Assembly: GCF_020740795.1 (NCBI RefSeq)
Contig: NC_067282.1
Span: forward strand, 154,056,858-154,120,857
Origin: Apus apus
Taxonomy: Eukaryota > Chordata > Aves > Apodiformes > Apodidae
Length of the DNA: 64,000 nucleotides
Direction: 5' to 3'
Shown here piece by piece: positions 24,801 through 39,800 of the stretch (the stretch's first letter is position 1; each line of letters begins with the position of its first letter). The notes beneath the pieces are model-generated. The model worked only from the letters and a program-made list of their open reading frames with translations. It had not been told where the DNA came from and ran no database searches. A program made the position numbers and the translations under genes.

Positions 24801-27800
24801 AAAGAGAAATGTCTTTTCATCCTCAAAGGCAGCACCATTAACTAAGGTCTCGCATCTCTATGATGGAGTTGTGCTTGCTGTATGCAGACCGTGGGGTAGT
24901 AGGTTGGCTTGATATTTCTTACATCAGGAACTTCCCTAATTTAATGTGCTTGAGTTATGGCAGGCAGATGCTTCTGTTCCTCTATTCCACTCTGCTTTGC
25001 CATAGTCATTTCTCATCACTGCCTGCCTGCTCATATTAGTTGTATTTCCAGAGCAAGAGATGTCAGAGCTCCTGCAGAAAGGTCTGCCTCAATTAAACTA
25101 CACTGTTGCTGAAAGCCTTCTTCTCCTGGCTGAAACCCCCGAACCCTTCACTCTGGATCAGTCTCTTTGCAGCCACCAACACTGCTTCATACTACTCTTA
25201 TACTTCGCATACACCCTTGGGGACAGGTGAGCCAAGAGTATACAAGGTAGGTGGTTTTGTGGCCATTATGTACCATGTATTGGTGGGAAAGGCATGTCTA
25301 ATGTTGTTGTCTTCAATCCAACCTCCTTGAACCCAGGTTTGTCCCAGAAGCAGAACTATTTTTAGCCATAAGAGATTTCCTCCTATCAGCACAGGACCAT
25401 GGGGACTGTCCCCCTCCATACGTACTCAGAGCTGCACTTTACCTCCTTGCTGTCTGTCAGGACAAAGGCGATGCCCTGGACTTGGTAAAATAAGGTTTCT
25501 TTCCTACCTCTTGGACCCTTTTTGTTCAAACAAAGATTTCTCCCTGCTCCCATCAACCCCCTTTCAGAACGTATTTGACAGAGGCAGGAAGGGGTGAATG
25601 AGAGCAGAGTGTGCAGTGCATCTACACTCTGAAAAGTTAACTGTGAAAAGCCACCAGGGAATATAGATTTGACTGAATAAACTTGTGTATGTGTGGGAAG
25701 GGTAAATGCGTTGGATAGGCTGTGAATTCACATATGGAATGTAATAAATTTCATAGCTTCAGTCTCCTGAACACATCTACAGCCTCTGCAGCAGGCTTTC
25801 TAGTGTTCCCATATGGCTCTTTGCTGCTGCACAGTTTTGAGCACTGTATAAAGCCTTCAAGTTTCTTAGCCTTTGTGATGCAAATGGGCTTCACAAAATG
25901 ATGTTTAACTGATATATTTTATTGTCTACTTAAAAGGTGGTGTGACTGCTTCTGACAGTGAACTCTCATCACTTCAGCTTTCTGATATTCAGCCTCTAGT
26001 GATTGTTTTGTTCTCTCTCCCTCTTACCTTTCCTTCCCACACACTTACCAGAGGTCATTGTGTACCATAAGAAGGATCCTGGATAATCTCCCAGATCTGA
26101 GCTTGGTCTACATCCATTGTCCTCTCCTGCTGAAATTCTTCCTGCACTACCCTGAACTTATGGGGAGATTTGGACACCAAGTCCTCCAACTTTGGTTTTC
26201 CTGGGGAGAGCACAAGCGAACTGAGACTGAAGAAGCTGGTCTTGGCACATCTGATCAGCTGAACAGCACTAACCCTTTACTTCCCATTCTGAAGAGCAAT
26301 TCCAGCATTTTACTTATTTTACTGGTATGTGACTTTACAAGGACAGGCTGATGTCCTGGCCCTGGTTTAGGGGGCTTTTTGGTTCTTAAAGCTCTTAGTG
26401 CTGGTGTGAGGCCGAGGATTCTCCTAGAAGGGCCCATGTGTATATACACAGACTTCCACCTCCCAGTCTGATAGGGAAGATGGGACTGTGCATGTGTGTC
26501 AGCTCTTTCTCTGTCATCCATCCACTGGGATAGAAAGGGATCTTTTGAGGGATGGCTAGGAAGGGATCTGAAGGGTGCTGCTGATGTATGCCTTGAAAAC
26601 CCCCCATTCCTTTCTCTATCTAGATACACAGATGGGTATTCCAGATTTTTCTGTGGTAGCCCTTCAAGAAGCTGTGTTGCTAATTTGGGAGCCATGGTTT
26701 ACTACTGATAGAAGAGAATGGTATGAGGAGCAAAGAACTTTGAAAAAGCACTGTGCAGAGAACAAGGTCTTGAGGGGATGGCTTCCTTTTTGCTTGGGGT
26801 TTTTATTTTGTTTGTTTTTAACTGGGGAGTCTTGTCAGAGATTTTTGCAGTACTCTGGAGTTTTCAGGACTGCAAACAACGTGTTTATTGCTCTTAAAAG
26901 ATAAAATAAAAATCCTGGGACAGGGAAAATTACAGTGTGGAGAGAAAGGAGTCTTGAAGCAGCAGCACTAGTATGTTTGCCTTTAGCTGGTGTAATGATC
27001 TCTGTTAAACTATATAATCGTGACAGAATCCAAGTCCTGATGGCTGCTCAGAGGCCTTATCTCACTTCCACCCCTCCTACCTCCCCTGCCACCCCTCCCC
27101 ATCAGTGGCCACTTCCCCCTGACTGTTTAGCCAGTCACATAGTAAATACTTGCTAACATTTCTAGACAAGAACATGTGATTTACCTGTAAGGGCAAAAGG
27201 TAGGAGCTGTCAGGTTTCTTCTCCAGCCTGTTAGAGAAATTAAAATGATGTATCATTGAGAAGAGAAACCCATGTCAGCAGACAGTGAAGAAGCAAGGTT
27301 TGATTCTGAGTGGGCACTCATGGGGCACTACAGGCTGGCAGTTATTTGTTCTGATCTACAAAGAGACTACAAAGTAAACTCTAATACCCCAGGTGACTGA
27401 AATGACTGACAGGAGGGCTCTTGCATAGGGCAGTTCTTCCACAGTTAGGGTGATATTGCAGAGTAGGAAGCAGTGTCCAGGCATGTGATGCCATTGCAGA
27501 GCATTAGTAATGTGATCAATGAGTTGACATTTCAATACAAATGAAGGAGAAGTGTCCCATGAAACTTGTCTGTGCTGTTACCTTTGGCAGTAGTGCTGGA
27601 ACCTATCACTCCATAAACTAAAGCAGATGTGTACATCACAGGTCTATCAATTAACAAAAGAGAATCAGTGGCTCCTTCCCTAAATGGTACAGCATTGCTG
27701 CTTTCCCTATTCTGTCTTACCATGTGCTCTTGCAGAAATTAATTTAGCTCTGTCCCGGTCTTTTAAAGTGAGTTGCAATAAATCACAGGCTTTGCCAATT

Positions 27801-30800
27801 CACCTTTCAGTTGGGGAAGAGCATAATCAATCTGAATTTAGATGGGCTAATAAAACCATGCAATATCCTGGGATAAATGTACTGTCAGATGTAAACAAAA
27901 CTTATGAGGTGAATAACCTCGGCCTGAGGATGCACTAGTAAAATGGAAAGGCCTCTGCATGTTACATTGAAACAGAAATGAATGTCCTTCCAAGGATTAT
28001 TTATTTGCTTATCAGCTTTTAATAATTGTTGGGATTAGAGAGAACAGATGGTTCGTGCCTTCTTCTGAGACCTTGAGCTCCTGAGTGAGAAGGAAGATGT
28101 TAACACAGTGATGCATTTACCGGGACCAGGAAAACTGTGGCCCTTGGTTAGTGCCATTCTGTGGTGTGTGTGTTCATCTGGGGTGAAAGTGGTTGTGAAA
28201 GTGGTCATGATCACACACTGTTCCACTTGTATTCTTGATGCTCCAGATCTGAGGTGCTGGCTCAGAGAATGGAGATAGGCTGGCTGACATTAGATTACAT
28301 TCCTGAGTGTCATATGGAACAGATCTGTGTCAGTGGAGCTGAGACAGCTTCCTGCCCTTATTCCTGAAAATCTCAGGTGTAGGCAGGAATCAGGCTCAGA
28401 ACTGGAGGGGTTTTCCTGGCACAGGCAGCATGTTCTTACCTTAACTGCTTTCCTTGAGTTTGGGGTTCCACAGCCATTTTCTCTCCCATCATCCCAGTCT
28501 GGATGCATGACTACTGTGTGATGGGAGAAGTTAGCTGGAAAAGGCAGTAGGCTGTCCTGGCAGGCTGTAGGCTTAGTTGCTGAGGCCAGTTTTCTGTTTA
28601 CCTCTTTTAAGCTGTACCATTTGCAATGCAGTAGCCAAGACTACTGGGGGAGGAGAGGAGCAGTAGCCAAGACTACTGGGGGAGGAGAGGAAAGGTAGTG
28701 CTGATAAAATACATGTTGAGATGATCATATGATGTCAGGATGACCAGGCATTTTCTGCCTGATCTTTATGGAACTGCACCTGTACCTGTTGTGCAGATGA
28801 TTTTTATGTTAAACACCTTAACAATAGAAGTATGCTCAAATAATACTTATATGTATATATACACACACACTGGCTGTGGAATTCAGCTCAGAGACTCCAG
28901 ACAGAGCTCCGTAGTCAAGAACCAGGCTCGTGGGCTGAATGCTGTGTACACGACTCTTCCATTTTCCATGATGGAGTGATTGCTTGTCTGGTTTATGTAC
29001 ATTTCATACAGTTTAGCTCTTAAGTTGCTACTGCAGATACAAGACTGCCAGTCTGCTGAAAATGAGTAACTATGGACTGACTCATAAACTTGATTTTAGG
29101 TAAGCATCTTTAATATCCAACCTGATTCTTCTGAACAACAAGGAGAGCAGAAGTGCCAGAAGCTCGGTGCTCTGGCTTTAGGATATCACTTATCTAAAAC
29201 CTTGACCTTAAATGTATGTTACCTTTGCATGTGTGCTGGATGAGAGTTAGACAGCCAAACTGATGCTTTAAACGGGATATTATTCAGAGTTGCCTATCAG
29301 ATGAAAGTCTGTCTGCTTCATTCAGTTCTCTCTTTAATCAGGACACACTTCATCTGAACAGGGCTTTATTAGCACCAAGGTACTAGATTAGCATAATGGT
29401 ATTAAATAGCAGTGACTTCTGCCTAATCAGGGCAGAAAGGTAATGTGTGTGCTTCTTCCCTTGCAGGACCTGGTCTGCTCAAGCCCTGTGGAGGTGGCTT
29501 GGAAGGTGTTGATGACTCTAAGGACCTTCCTGGAAAGAAATGAGGATGTCCCTGTCTGTGACCTGCTCCGGAGTCAGTTCCTACAGATTCTGCAGCAGCT
29601 GCTGGTAGAGAGCAGCTCAGCCTCCTTACAAGGTGACTCACCTCTGTGACTTGGTCTTGCTGTAAGGTCTACGAGCAGGGTGGATGACTGAAGGGATGCA
29701 GTCTGGGATAACGTGGTTTTGAACTGCTGATGTAGCTTCAGTACTTTTATCTGTGAGGAAATTTATGGACAGAACTGTCCTGATTTAATTTCCTTTTCCA
29801 GAGGTTTTTGGTTTGGAGTGTCTTTTTTTGATTTAGGTTGTTCTGGTTTCACACTGTGATTGTTAAACCAAGGCAGGGTTTTCTTATACTGCCATGAGTC
29901 TTCAAGTGGAGAGCTGTGTTGGTAAATCTCCCAGCTTGAAGAGGAGCTCAGCTGGTGACTGAAACACATCCTCCTTTTTGCCTTTTCTCTGTGCAAAACA
30001 GTTTGGTGTGCCTGAGTACACTCAGCTCCCAGGGCACAGGCACTGGGAGCAGAGATTGTTTGAATAATTCATGATATTGATCTCCAAATAGGAACTGTGG
30101 CATTACCAGATTCCATAATTCTATTCAACATCTCAAAGATTTAGCAGAGTTGTGACTGGGGGGTAAACCTCTGTTTTCCTTACCAGTCCTGTCTGTGGAG
30201 GTGGGACTGTTCTCCCATTGTGAACAGTGCTGTGCAAAGCAATTTGTGAGCTTGAACTGGAAAAGGGAGCAGTGCTAGGATGTCCTTGGCTCCCCTGGGA
30301 GAGAGGCCCAGCTTTTGTTTGTTCCTGAGGTGACCACTGACGGTTGTAACAGCCCTGCTGTGTTTGGGGTGTTTTGCTGTGCAACATTTGGGATAGATGC
30401 AACAAGAGGGAAAGTGGTTTTGCCTTATCTTGTCAGTAGGCTGGAGAAGAGGTAGGTTGAAAGCAGGAGCATGGTAGAGCATGAGGCTGCAGGGTTAAAG
30501 ATAAAGAAGGCAATGTTGGCATCTGCCAGGTCTGATCGTGGTTGGGATAGTGCCTACTGAAAGTTATGGTGTCCTTCTGTCACTGATGTAGGGGTGCTAG
30601 GAGCTGTGGGGAGGTAGACTGTCCATTTACTGTTTGCAGGAGTCAGACCTTTTCCCCAGGCTGCTGTTAGTGGAGACAGGACACTGGGCTAGAGGGGCTG
30701 TAGCAAGATTTGAGCCCTTCTGTTGTGTCTAATATCCCCATACTGCATCTTGAAGGCATTAGCTGAGTTACTGGCAGAAACATCCAGAAAATCACACTAG

Positions 30801-33800
30801 ATGTATTCTGGAGACAGAACTCTCTTGTCTCCCAACACACAGACTGGGAAGAAGTCTGGGACAGAAAAGTCCAGGGGATCTGCATCCCAGTTCAAACAGC
30901 AGCCTGCTCTTGGACAACAAGAAGGCCCAACAGTGGGACTCTATCAAAAATATGTTAACATTAAAGATACCCATAATGTTTTCTCCTAAAAACTGAGAAC
31001 TCCTGAGCCTTTGTGAAGACATTTTCTGGAGGTGATAGTTGCTTGCTGTAGGCATGGCTATACACAATGTGAAGTCTTTACCTGTTTACAGCACTGCAGA
31101 AGAGTGAACACACCAGGGAGGAGGTTGCCATGGGGATTTGGTGGGCTGAGCACCTCTGTTCTCCTTGTGGACAGGCCTGCCCTGTGGGGCTCTCACCAGA
31201 GGCCTGTCTCTGCTCCGCCCTGTGGAGTGGGATGGACAGCTTTCTCCAGCCTCGTAAGATGTTGGAGAACAAATGCTGTGCAGCTGAGTGCTCTGAGGTG
31301 CTGGGCTGCTGCCAGAACATGGGCTGCCAGTGGTGATCAAGTAGATGGGAGGAGGGCAAAGAGCTGGTAACTTTCTAGCTTGTTAGACCTGTCAATTTGA
31401 ATGTGCGGTGACCGTGCCCCTGTTCATGTTCAACCCTGTACATGGTTCACCAAGGGTGTAAAAGACACTAGCTTCCTTTCTCTCCCTCTTTTCTAGTTGC
31501 CCCTAGAGCAGTGTGGGCAGGACCCACCATGTGTTTCAAGCCAACCCACAGTGGCAGAAAGGGAGCCTGATCCAGAGGGGACTGTAGAGAGAATTACTTT
31601 GGGAGCGTGTATGTGTGTTTGTGTGAGGGGGGAATACTTCTTCCCCTAACCCACCCTTACTGCTGAGCCAGAAAATTAACAATTCTTGTTACACTGTAAG
31701 GTGCCACAGCTTAGAGTTCACTGACAAGCTCAGGTGTTGTGCTCTTCTTAGCTAACAGAAACCTGCCTGTTTTGCTGAACCTCCTTTTCCTGGTGCAGCT
31801 GCGGAGCAAGGGTGTGAGGGAGCTGGACAGTACAGACTTCAAGCTGCTTCACCAGGGTGAGTCTGTGTGTCCATCTTCTCCCAGGGGGCTTTGATCTGTG
31901 TTTGTTAATTGATCCATATGATGATTAGGTGCTGGCTCTTTGTCCCTTGAGAGAAGGTGTACCTAGCATTACAATTATTGTTGCTTTGAGATACTTTCAT
32001 AGCCAGAGCATTATAAAGAGCCCTGGTTACCAGGTGTTCAGTCAACAAAACCCAGTTTCTCTGCCTCTTGCTTTTACAATACATTTGTTGTCCTAAACCT
32101 CACAGGGCAGCTGAAGTATTTTCCTGGCCGTGACATGATTTCAGGGTCTCTGACTGTTTTTTACTTGGCACATGATAGTGTTGATGATGTGCTTCCTGAA
32201 ACATCTTTCCCCATCCAGACTTGATAGCACACTCCTTTGGGGTTCAGGCCATAGGGGTGTCCTGTGAACCACCCATCCAAGACCCAGCAGTCCAGTGAAC
32301 CTGGGCTCTCCCTGGAAGGTGAGTCCAGAGTACATGGGTCCCAGCCATCCACAGGACTTTGCCTGCTCCACCCCAGAGACATAAAAGAAAAGGCTGTTTG
32401 TTTACTCTCCATACCGTGACCTGGTGACTTCTCCCTTCTTACTTACCTACTGGAGATTCACACAGACTGTGAAAAAAGAGGGAAGTTCAGCTGATCCATC
32501 CACTCATCTCTTCCCTGCTCTGAAAAATTGATCTCTCCAGTAGACTTTGAAGAACTGTCCCCTTCAGTTTCCAGTGTTCCATGTCTTGGGGCTGCCTGTG
32601 TTGCCCTTATAAAGAAGCAGTGTTTCTCAGACATTTCTGTATTTTTCAGCACAACTCTCTCCCTGCCCCAGCCACCCCCTTCATTCCCTGCCTGGCTCCC
32701 AGGCTATCTCCTTCAGGGGTGGGTGTGCAGGTCACTCTCCTCTGATGAGGCCAATGTGAAACCAGCTTGTAGATGGAAGGGGCATGGGGAGACATATTAA
32801 TGTGTGGGTTTTGAGAATTGCTTACTCAGACTTTAAGCTCTTCAGAAGATCTCTTATGACAGTTTTGCTGAGCCTTGCAGTCCTGGATTTCCCTGCCAAA
32901 TCCTTGCTAAATATTGTTCCTAAGTGTTCGGTGCTTACAGCAAATGTGGAGCATTTATTCCTAGTGTGAACAGAGTTGGTGAGCTCTCCATGCCTTCCCA
33001 AGTCTGGTCACCACATGAGACAGACACATGGCTCTTTATGATTGACCTGGTATTAGGATCAAACTCACTCTGTGGAAACAGGTAACTTATAGTCTGTTGC
33101 TCTTGGATTCACTACTGCCCAAAGTGATCTTCACCCTTTAATACCCTTTTTCTGTTCCTCCTTCTCTGTTATCATCCTCCACCACATAGTCCTGTTTAGA
33201 GCAAACACTCCAGGGCAGATGCCTATCCCTAGATCTGTACCATGCTCTGTTTATTTTCACTTCAGGTTGTGTTGCTCTTATCTGAATTGTCTCCCCACTG
33301 AATGACTTCTTTCTTGTGCTGAGGTGCACTGCAGTGTTGGTATCTGTGTTATGCACGTTCTTTTGTTTTCAGTTAGTAATCTCTGTGGGAAGTGCAGTCC
33401 AAGGGACACTGACCTCCTGCAGCCATCCCTGAATTTTCTGTACTGGAGCCTTCATCAGACAACACCTTGTAGTCAACAGAGAGGTGAGTCAAGACTGTAT
33501 TGATTGCTAAATTAATCTCAGTGAAGTTGTAGCTTGGCCATCAGAGACTGTATTCTAAAACTGTTTTCAGCAGGGAAGGTGGATTTTTCCCCTTCCAGAC
33601 ACAACATTACATTTAACAAAGACCATTTTCTCTTTGGGATGATGTTTTTCAGGTTGATTTTTTTTTTTTTGTTTAGGTTTTGCTGCCTTCTGATGATTTG
33701 GGAATTGGCTGCTGAGACACAGAACCACTGTATTTTTCCTGTTCATAAAACACAGCAGTGGGGCTTTGGTGCTTTGTTCAAAATGTCCCTCTGTTGCCAT

Positions 33801-36800
33801 GATTCAAAAAACCTGAACAATAATACAGAACAGCTCTAGCCAACCTTCCGGCTGTGTTAGCTGAAGGCTGGTAATTTCATTAGCTTGCTGAGTGGTCACT
33901 TGTGCTGTGGGAGATGAATACCAGCATAGCTGGACAGCCTTACTCTGATGAGCTGTGGCAGCTGGGGCTGCCTCACTGCAGCAGGGGTGTGCTCTGCACT
34001 TCCCTTCTGCTTGTCAGGCTGGTTTAACCTGTGCCGTCTCATCAGCCTCTCTGTCTTTCTCCCACACAGCGGTGGCTGTGCTGCTCTCCAATGTGTCCTT
34101 GCTGGAGCTCCTGCAGAAGGTCTTGGAATGCACCTGGTTGCGGTCCCCTTCCTCTGAACCTGCTTGCCTATCACCTGAGGATGCCTTGCTGTGCTCTGGG
34201 TGGCTGTTGGTTGCATCCCTCTTACTTTATCAGCATCGCTACAATACCGAGGTTAGAACCACTCCAGTGTTCAGGTCCAGGAAATGGCTAAGCCTTGAAA
34301 ACAAAACAAAACAAAAGAACCCACCTTCATTAGCAGAGGAAAGTGGTTTGCTTTGGCCTGGAATCTGCTTGCCTTGGTTGCTCTTTTGTTACTGCCCACA
34401 AGTTATTTCCTGCTGCACTTCTCCAGTGGGACTGGAAACTAGTGTGTTGCTGAAGGCTGAGACCCAAATCGTTGGACAGTTAGAGAGGGGCAGGAATCCT
34501 GGGGGGAAAATGCACACCCAGCCCTTCTGATGCAAATCACTTTCCTCTTTGGGACAGAACAAAATAAATTTTAAGGCCTGTCTCAAAGGAAGGCTGTGGG
34601 TAGGAGAAAAAGCTCCCATGTTGTAAACTGCTTTTTTTAGTGCTAAAATGATCAATAGTGGAACAGTCAAAACCTGAATCTATTATTGGCAAGTAAGTAT
34701 TCAATATTAGCAAGCTCCTATGAATGTGGGCAGCTGTCATTACATTTGATGCTTTGCAGCCTGACAAGAGAGCTAAGCTGGAGTTGTCAACTGGTGCTGG
34801 CATTACAACTTTGAGGCAAGCAATTCTTAATGCCAGCAGGAGAGGATAACGTTTCCTTTTGAAGTATCTACCCAGGCCTCTCTCCCTGGCTTTATATGGA
34901 GTTATACAGTGTGTCATAAGCTGGTGAACTCTGCTTTTGCAGTTATGTCCAGCAGAGTATGTGCTTTGGGACCCAGTGCACCTATTCACAGAAGGTAAAA
35001 TCACATTACAGGCATACACCTGCACAGAGAGACAAGGGTTAGTTTTGTAATGCTGAGGGAAGACATTTTCCAAAAGGCCAACCCAGGCAGTCTGTACCTG
35101 TTGCTTCATGGATGTGCTGTCTCTGCTTAGGTCTTACAGCATGGGACTTCTGTGGAATGCCAGTGATGTGAATGCATAGCAAGACCTGCCTGTCCCTGCT
35201 CTATCAACTGCTGAGCACAATTTACTTCCTCAGCTTCCAAGTCAGGGCTGTGTCTGGGTGGTCAGTGTTGTGCCTAAATTCTAGTGGCGAGTGTTGAGCT
35301 TTATCTTCTGGGAGTGACTCTTAGCTCATATCGATCCTTGATGTGCAAACATTTAGTGGCTTATAAGCCTGTTGTTTGGCTTCATCAATACCCTATTGGC
35401 TTGATGTGCTAAGACCTGCAATCCAGAATCCTTCTTGCATCAGAGGTGGGGAAACTACAGATGCAGATGGCAAATGAAGTGGTTCAAGGATGCTTCAGCA
35501 TTTCTGATCTTCAGCATTTCTAAGCTTCAGTTTTTCTTATCTCCTGCTGCGAGGGAGGGAGAGGGGATAAGAGGAAGACTTACTTCTTTTGCTGCTTTCT
35601 GCTGCTTAGTATAGCTGAAGCTGCACAAAGCATCCTGAAGGCCCTTGTAAGAGAGCCTTTGGCCTTTGTGGCTGCAAATGTGATTTGATGCCAGGCTGTC
35701 TCCCCAGGCCTGCAGTTTTTTTAGAGGGCAACAAAGGCTCTGAGAAATGGCCACATTCATATCAGGCTGGTGTTAATAGTGAGGGTTTGAGCATAGCAAA
35801 CTTGTGTGTTAACTGTGTTGCTGCTATTGGCTTTAGCAGAAGCCCGTGGATAAACATGGGGCAGGGGCAGTAGGCTATTAAAGGCTTTGGCTTGTCAGTT
35901 CCTTGACAGGTAACCACTGCCACCCTGTTGTGGGAGATAATCTTAGCTCTCCCATTTTTCTCTTCAAAAGACAGTTTGAAGGAATCAGCCCTGTGGTCCC
36001 TATGCCTGCCCTCCCTTCCCTCTACCTTACTGGAGAGCTTGAACCCTTCTAGGGCTTTATGGCATCACTGCTGAATGGCTGCTCTGTGAGGGAAGCAGTG
36101 TATTGCAGACTGCCCTCTCAAGCCCACCTTTCCTGTTTCCCCAGTTCCCAAGTCCCTGACCTGCCCTGTCTCCCTCACCCATGCCATAGTTCCTAGTCCT
36201 GGGCTCTCTGCAGGCTTCCCATCTTCCTCAGACAGGGCCAGATTCTTGTCATCACTGCTGACTTTTGGCTGCCTGGCTCCTCAATCCTGCTAACTGGCTG
36301 CGGGGCTAAGGTACAGCCGTGTTTGGTGTTGGCTGTTGCTGCCTCCCCATGTGCTCGGCAGGCTGCCAGCCATGTGCCAGAGGGCCTGCAGGGAGTAGTA
36401 AGCGTGAGACAGGCTCACAAGTTGCTCTGTGGTTTGGAAGCTGTACAGGGCTAGCAACTGGTGGTGAGTGAAACTTAAGGGCCCGGTGATGTGACTCTCC
36501 CTTCTGGATCAGACTCCTGAAACCCTCTTGCTGTTCCATTGTTTTTCAGTGTTCATCAGGGGGTCATGTCTAAGGACTGAAAGGATTTAAGGGAGCTTTT
36601 TACCTGGTCCAAACCAGCACCATTTATTCTCTTGTATTTCATTCTCCTCTAGGTTCACCAGACTCTCTCTCTGGACCTAACAAAAGTCCTGGATGCAGTC
36701 ATCTTCAGGAGAAAGAAGCCAATACTCCTGTTAGGTATTTTGTAGCCATTATGGGGATTTGACTGGAAGCAGCTGCTAGTACTATGCTACAGGCAACAAG

Positions 36801-39800
36801 GGAGAACTGATGACCATGGGATGGGATAGTGCAGGTGCTGGTGGGAATGTGGAAGCTTTGGTCCATTTGTAACTGGTGGTGAGAAAGGGCAAAAGGGAAA
36901 GGTCTGGAGTGTTTGGACAAATCTTCCTTAGAAGTTGGCAGTGACATCTGGAACTGAGTGTGAACGGGGATAGTGTCTCACAGGGAGGAGGCAAACAAGG
37001 GAACTCATGTTGCCATTCCTGCTTGCATCTGTCAGCAGCTGCTGGGCAATTCCACTGGGTCCTTAAGACCAAATCACTGAGAGGGAGAGGAAATCACTGA
37101 CACACACTAATAAGCTGCTCCCTGTCTAGTGAGCATCATGCAATTCCTGAGAGCTATCCTGCAACAGAACTTCTCCTCCTCTCTGCTGGTGGTCGTTGGC
37201 CAAAACACAGCCCAAGGTGCTGTGCAACCACAGCCATCACCACTGCAGGATGCTGCCCTACACCCCTTGGCCACGCAGCAGGTCTTCTCACTTGTTGTCA
37301 GTCTGCAGAACCTTTTGGTGCATGTCCAGTTGCAGGTATGTCAAACACGACTTTCAGAACACCACCGGTGTTTTGGGCTTCACGCAGGTACGCTGACCTG
37401 AGCAGAACCCACCCTCTCTCAGAACCTATGGGGCAGCCTTTTTTTTTTTTTTTTTTTTTGCTTCTGTCTGCATTTTCCACCCCTTTCAGACATATGATGA
37501 TGAGGAGGAAAAGTGTCCTTTCTGCAGCACGAGGCAGTGAGAAAGGAGGTGAATGAAGCTATGCAGTACTCCCTGCTGCTGAACTGGATAGCTGAAACTC
37601 TGTGCACTAATGATGATCTCTGTTTTCCCATTTCCTGCTCTGCAGGGATGCCACACCCATAGGGACAGAGGTGGGAAAAGTGGAACAAATCCCAATTTCT
37701 CCCCCACACCCCTGGCAAGGTGCTTTGGGAGGTAGTACATCACTGTAAATTTAACTTGCTCTAGTGATGTTGGGCTCCAGGGGATAATACATCAGCTTAC
37801 ATTTGACTCTCGAGCAATGTTGGGCTCCCATCTTTATTCTTTGGAGGCTGTTACTTAATATTTTTTTTAGTCTCAGAATAAGTAGTTGTGCCTTTGTCTG
37901 GCTTCTTGACGTGACAGGTAATTTGCAGCACGTTGCATCCTGTGAAGGAGATGAAGGGTGTTATTTTCCTGTGTTGCATTCTCTTCAGATCCTGCCACTT
38001 TATTAATTTCTCTCTTGCAATAGCTGTTGACCGTTTTTCGTCTTCTTTTTTTCTCCCTCTTGGTATTCCAGAAAGACTTGCTGCTCTCTCAAGCTGTAGT
38101 TGCCTGCCTGGAAACTTTAGTGGAGTACCTGTATGCGAAGAACCAGGATGTTGGTAAAGTCTTCCTGGTCTCTCTTCTCCCAGGTTTCCCTCCTGAAGTG
38201 ATTCTGAACTCTTTGATCTCCATCCAGTAGCAGCCCGGAGCAGATGCTTAATGAGTTTATGCCAAATAAGAAAAATTATTTTATGTCTAAAATTAAACAT
38301 ATGCTTTGTGGGTTGAAATCACAGTGCCTGGCTCCCCTGCAGGCATGAACCCTCACTTTGAATCTGGACACCAGGATGCTTTCCAGGAGGAAAAAAAAAA
38401 GTTATTCCCCACCTTCCCATGTGGTAAGAGTTAAAGGTTTAGGAATGGAGGGGGTGTAGAAATAGTCTTTGACTTCCAAGGCAATTGTAGCAAACCTTTG
38501 GACCATAAATACAGGAGAGACAGGATCTGAATAAGATACGTCTTCCACATGGAAAGTGTTGGTCACAATTTGGCCCTGAGGGAGGGGATGGAAGAGCAGG
38601 ATACTGGGCAGCCTTAGGGAATAGAAGCTGGAAATTCCAGATTTCCAGGGGCAAAGGCAGACCTTGGTTTCCAGGGTCCATGCCAGACCCAATGTATACC
38701 ATGTTAGCAATATAGCATAACATGACAGCCTTGTACAGTCAGGGGAAGAATAGACCCTTCTGTTTATTATCAGGCTTCTGCCACAAAGTCCAGGTACTGG
38801 CTCTGATCTTAAAAGAGAGACAGCAAGTTCTCTGTACCCTGACCTGTTCAGTACAGTCATTTAAGCACTGAGAAAGAAGGGGTGGAGTGACTGAACACCA
38901 GACAAGCTGGACATTGGTGGGAGAGAGGAAGTGGTTGAAAGAAAATGCAATACTGCCGATGAATGACAGCCAGTAGCTGAAGGGAAGGTATGAAAAGGCT
39001 GGGTTAAAAACAAACAAACAAACAAAGTGCCATGTTATGGGAAAGTTCCACTAATTTGGGAGTAAGCTAATTAAATGCTGCTTCAGCAACAGCTGAACCT
39101 GACACTTTGCTGCCACCAGCCTGGCTGGTCCCTGTAGAACACACTCTGATGCGGATCCAGCCTTGGTTTGTGCATCTAATGTTGTAGGTCTTTCTTAATT
39201 CCCCAGAGTATTCTGCAGCTAAATAAAACCCATGGTCAGGAAACTTGTCCTTATATTGAAACCAGAGGCTATTATTTTTAAAACCCTGGCTAAAGATATC
39301 CCCTTACTATTTTGTGACACGCACCCCCGGAGAAGGTTTCTTTTCTTGTACCGACACAAAAAAAAGATGGACAAAATGTATTTTCTGTTTTAAAAAGCTA
39401 TTAAGCTTTTGTCCTTATGACTAAGCTCTTGGCCAAAGAGTGACAGATTAAAAAGCAAGTAAGAACAAGGGCAAAATATCCCCATAGTGTTTCACAGTGT
39501 GGGGTCTGGAAGAGAAAACTGGGGGTCAGTACTGAAGACTGTCCATATCCAGGTCCAGCCTGTCACTTGGCCGACATGAAAGCTGTCTTTGATTGACCTC
39601 TCCTTCTCTCCCAGCTCTACATGTTGCTTCACAGCCCTGGCACCGATTCCTGCTCTTCACACTGCTCCATGGGGGCCAGAAGTCCCTTCTGCAGCCAGAA
39701 GTTCTCAGGCTGATGACTTTGGTGAGCAGGGGAAGGGGAGGGCGTTCTCCATTTTTTCCAGTATGTTGGTACAAGTGCCCTGTGGATCAGTTATTGGAAC

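Noticed and set aside
34537-35109. 190-codon minus-strand open frame in MEI1 intron 25
   Set aside because: No recognisable domain, no conserved motif and no promoter context. One such frame is expected by chance in 38 kb of intron.
38402-39017. Minus-strand open frames and repeat-like sequence in MEI1 intron 28
   Set aside because: It vaguely resembles LTR-type sequence, with an AATAAA on the minus strand, but I found no paired ends or target duplication and no protein match.
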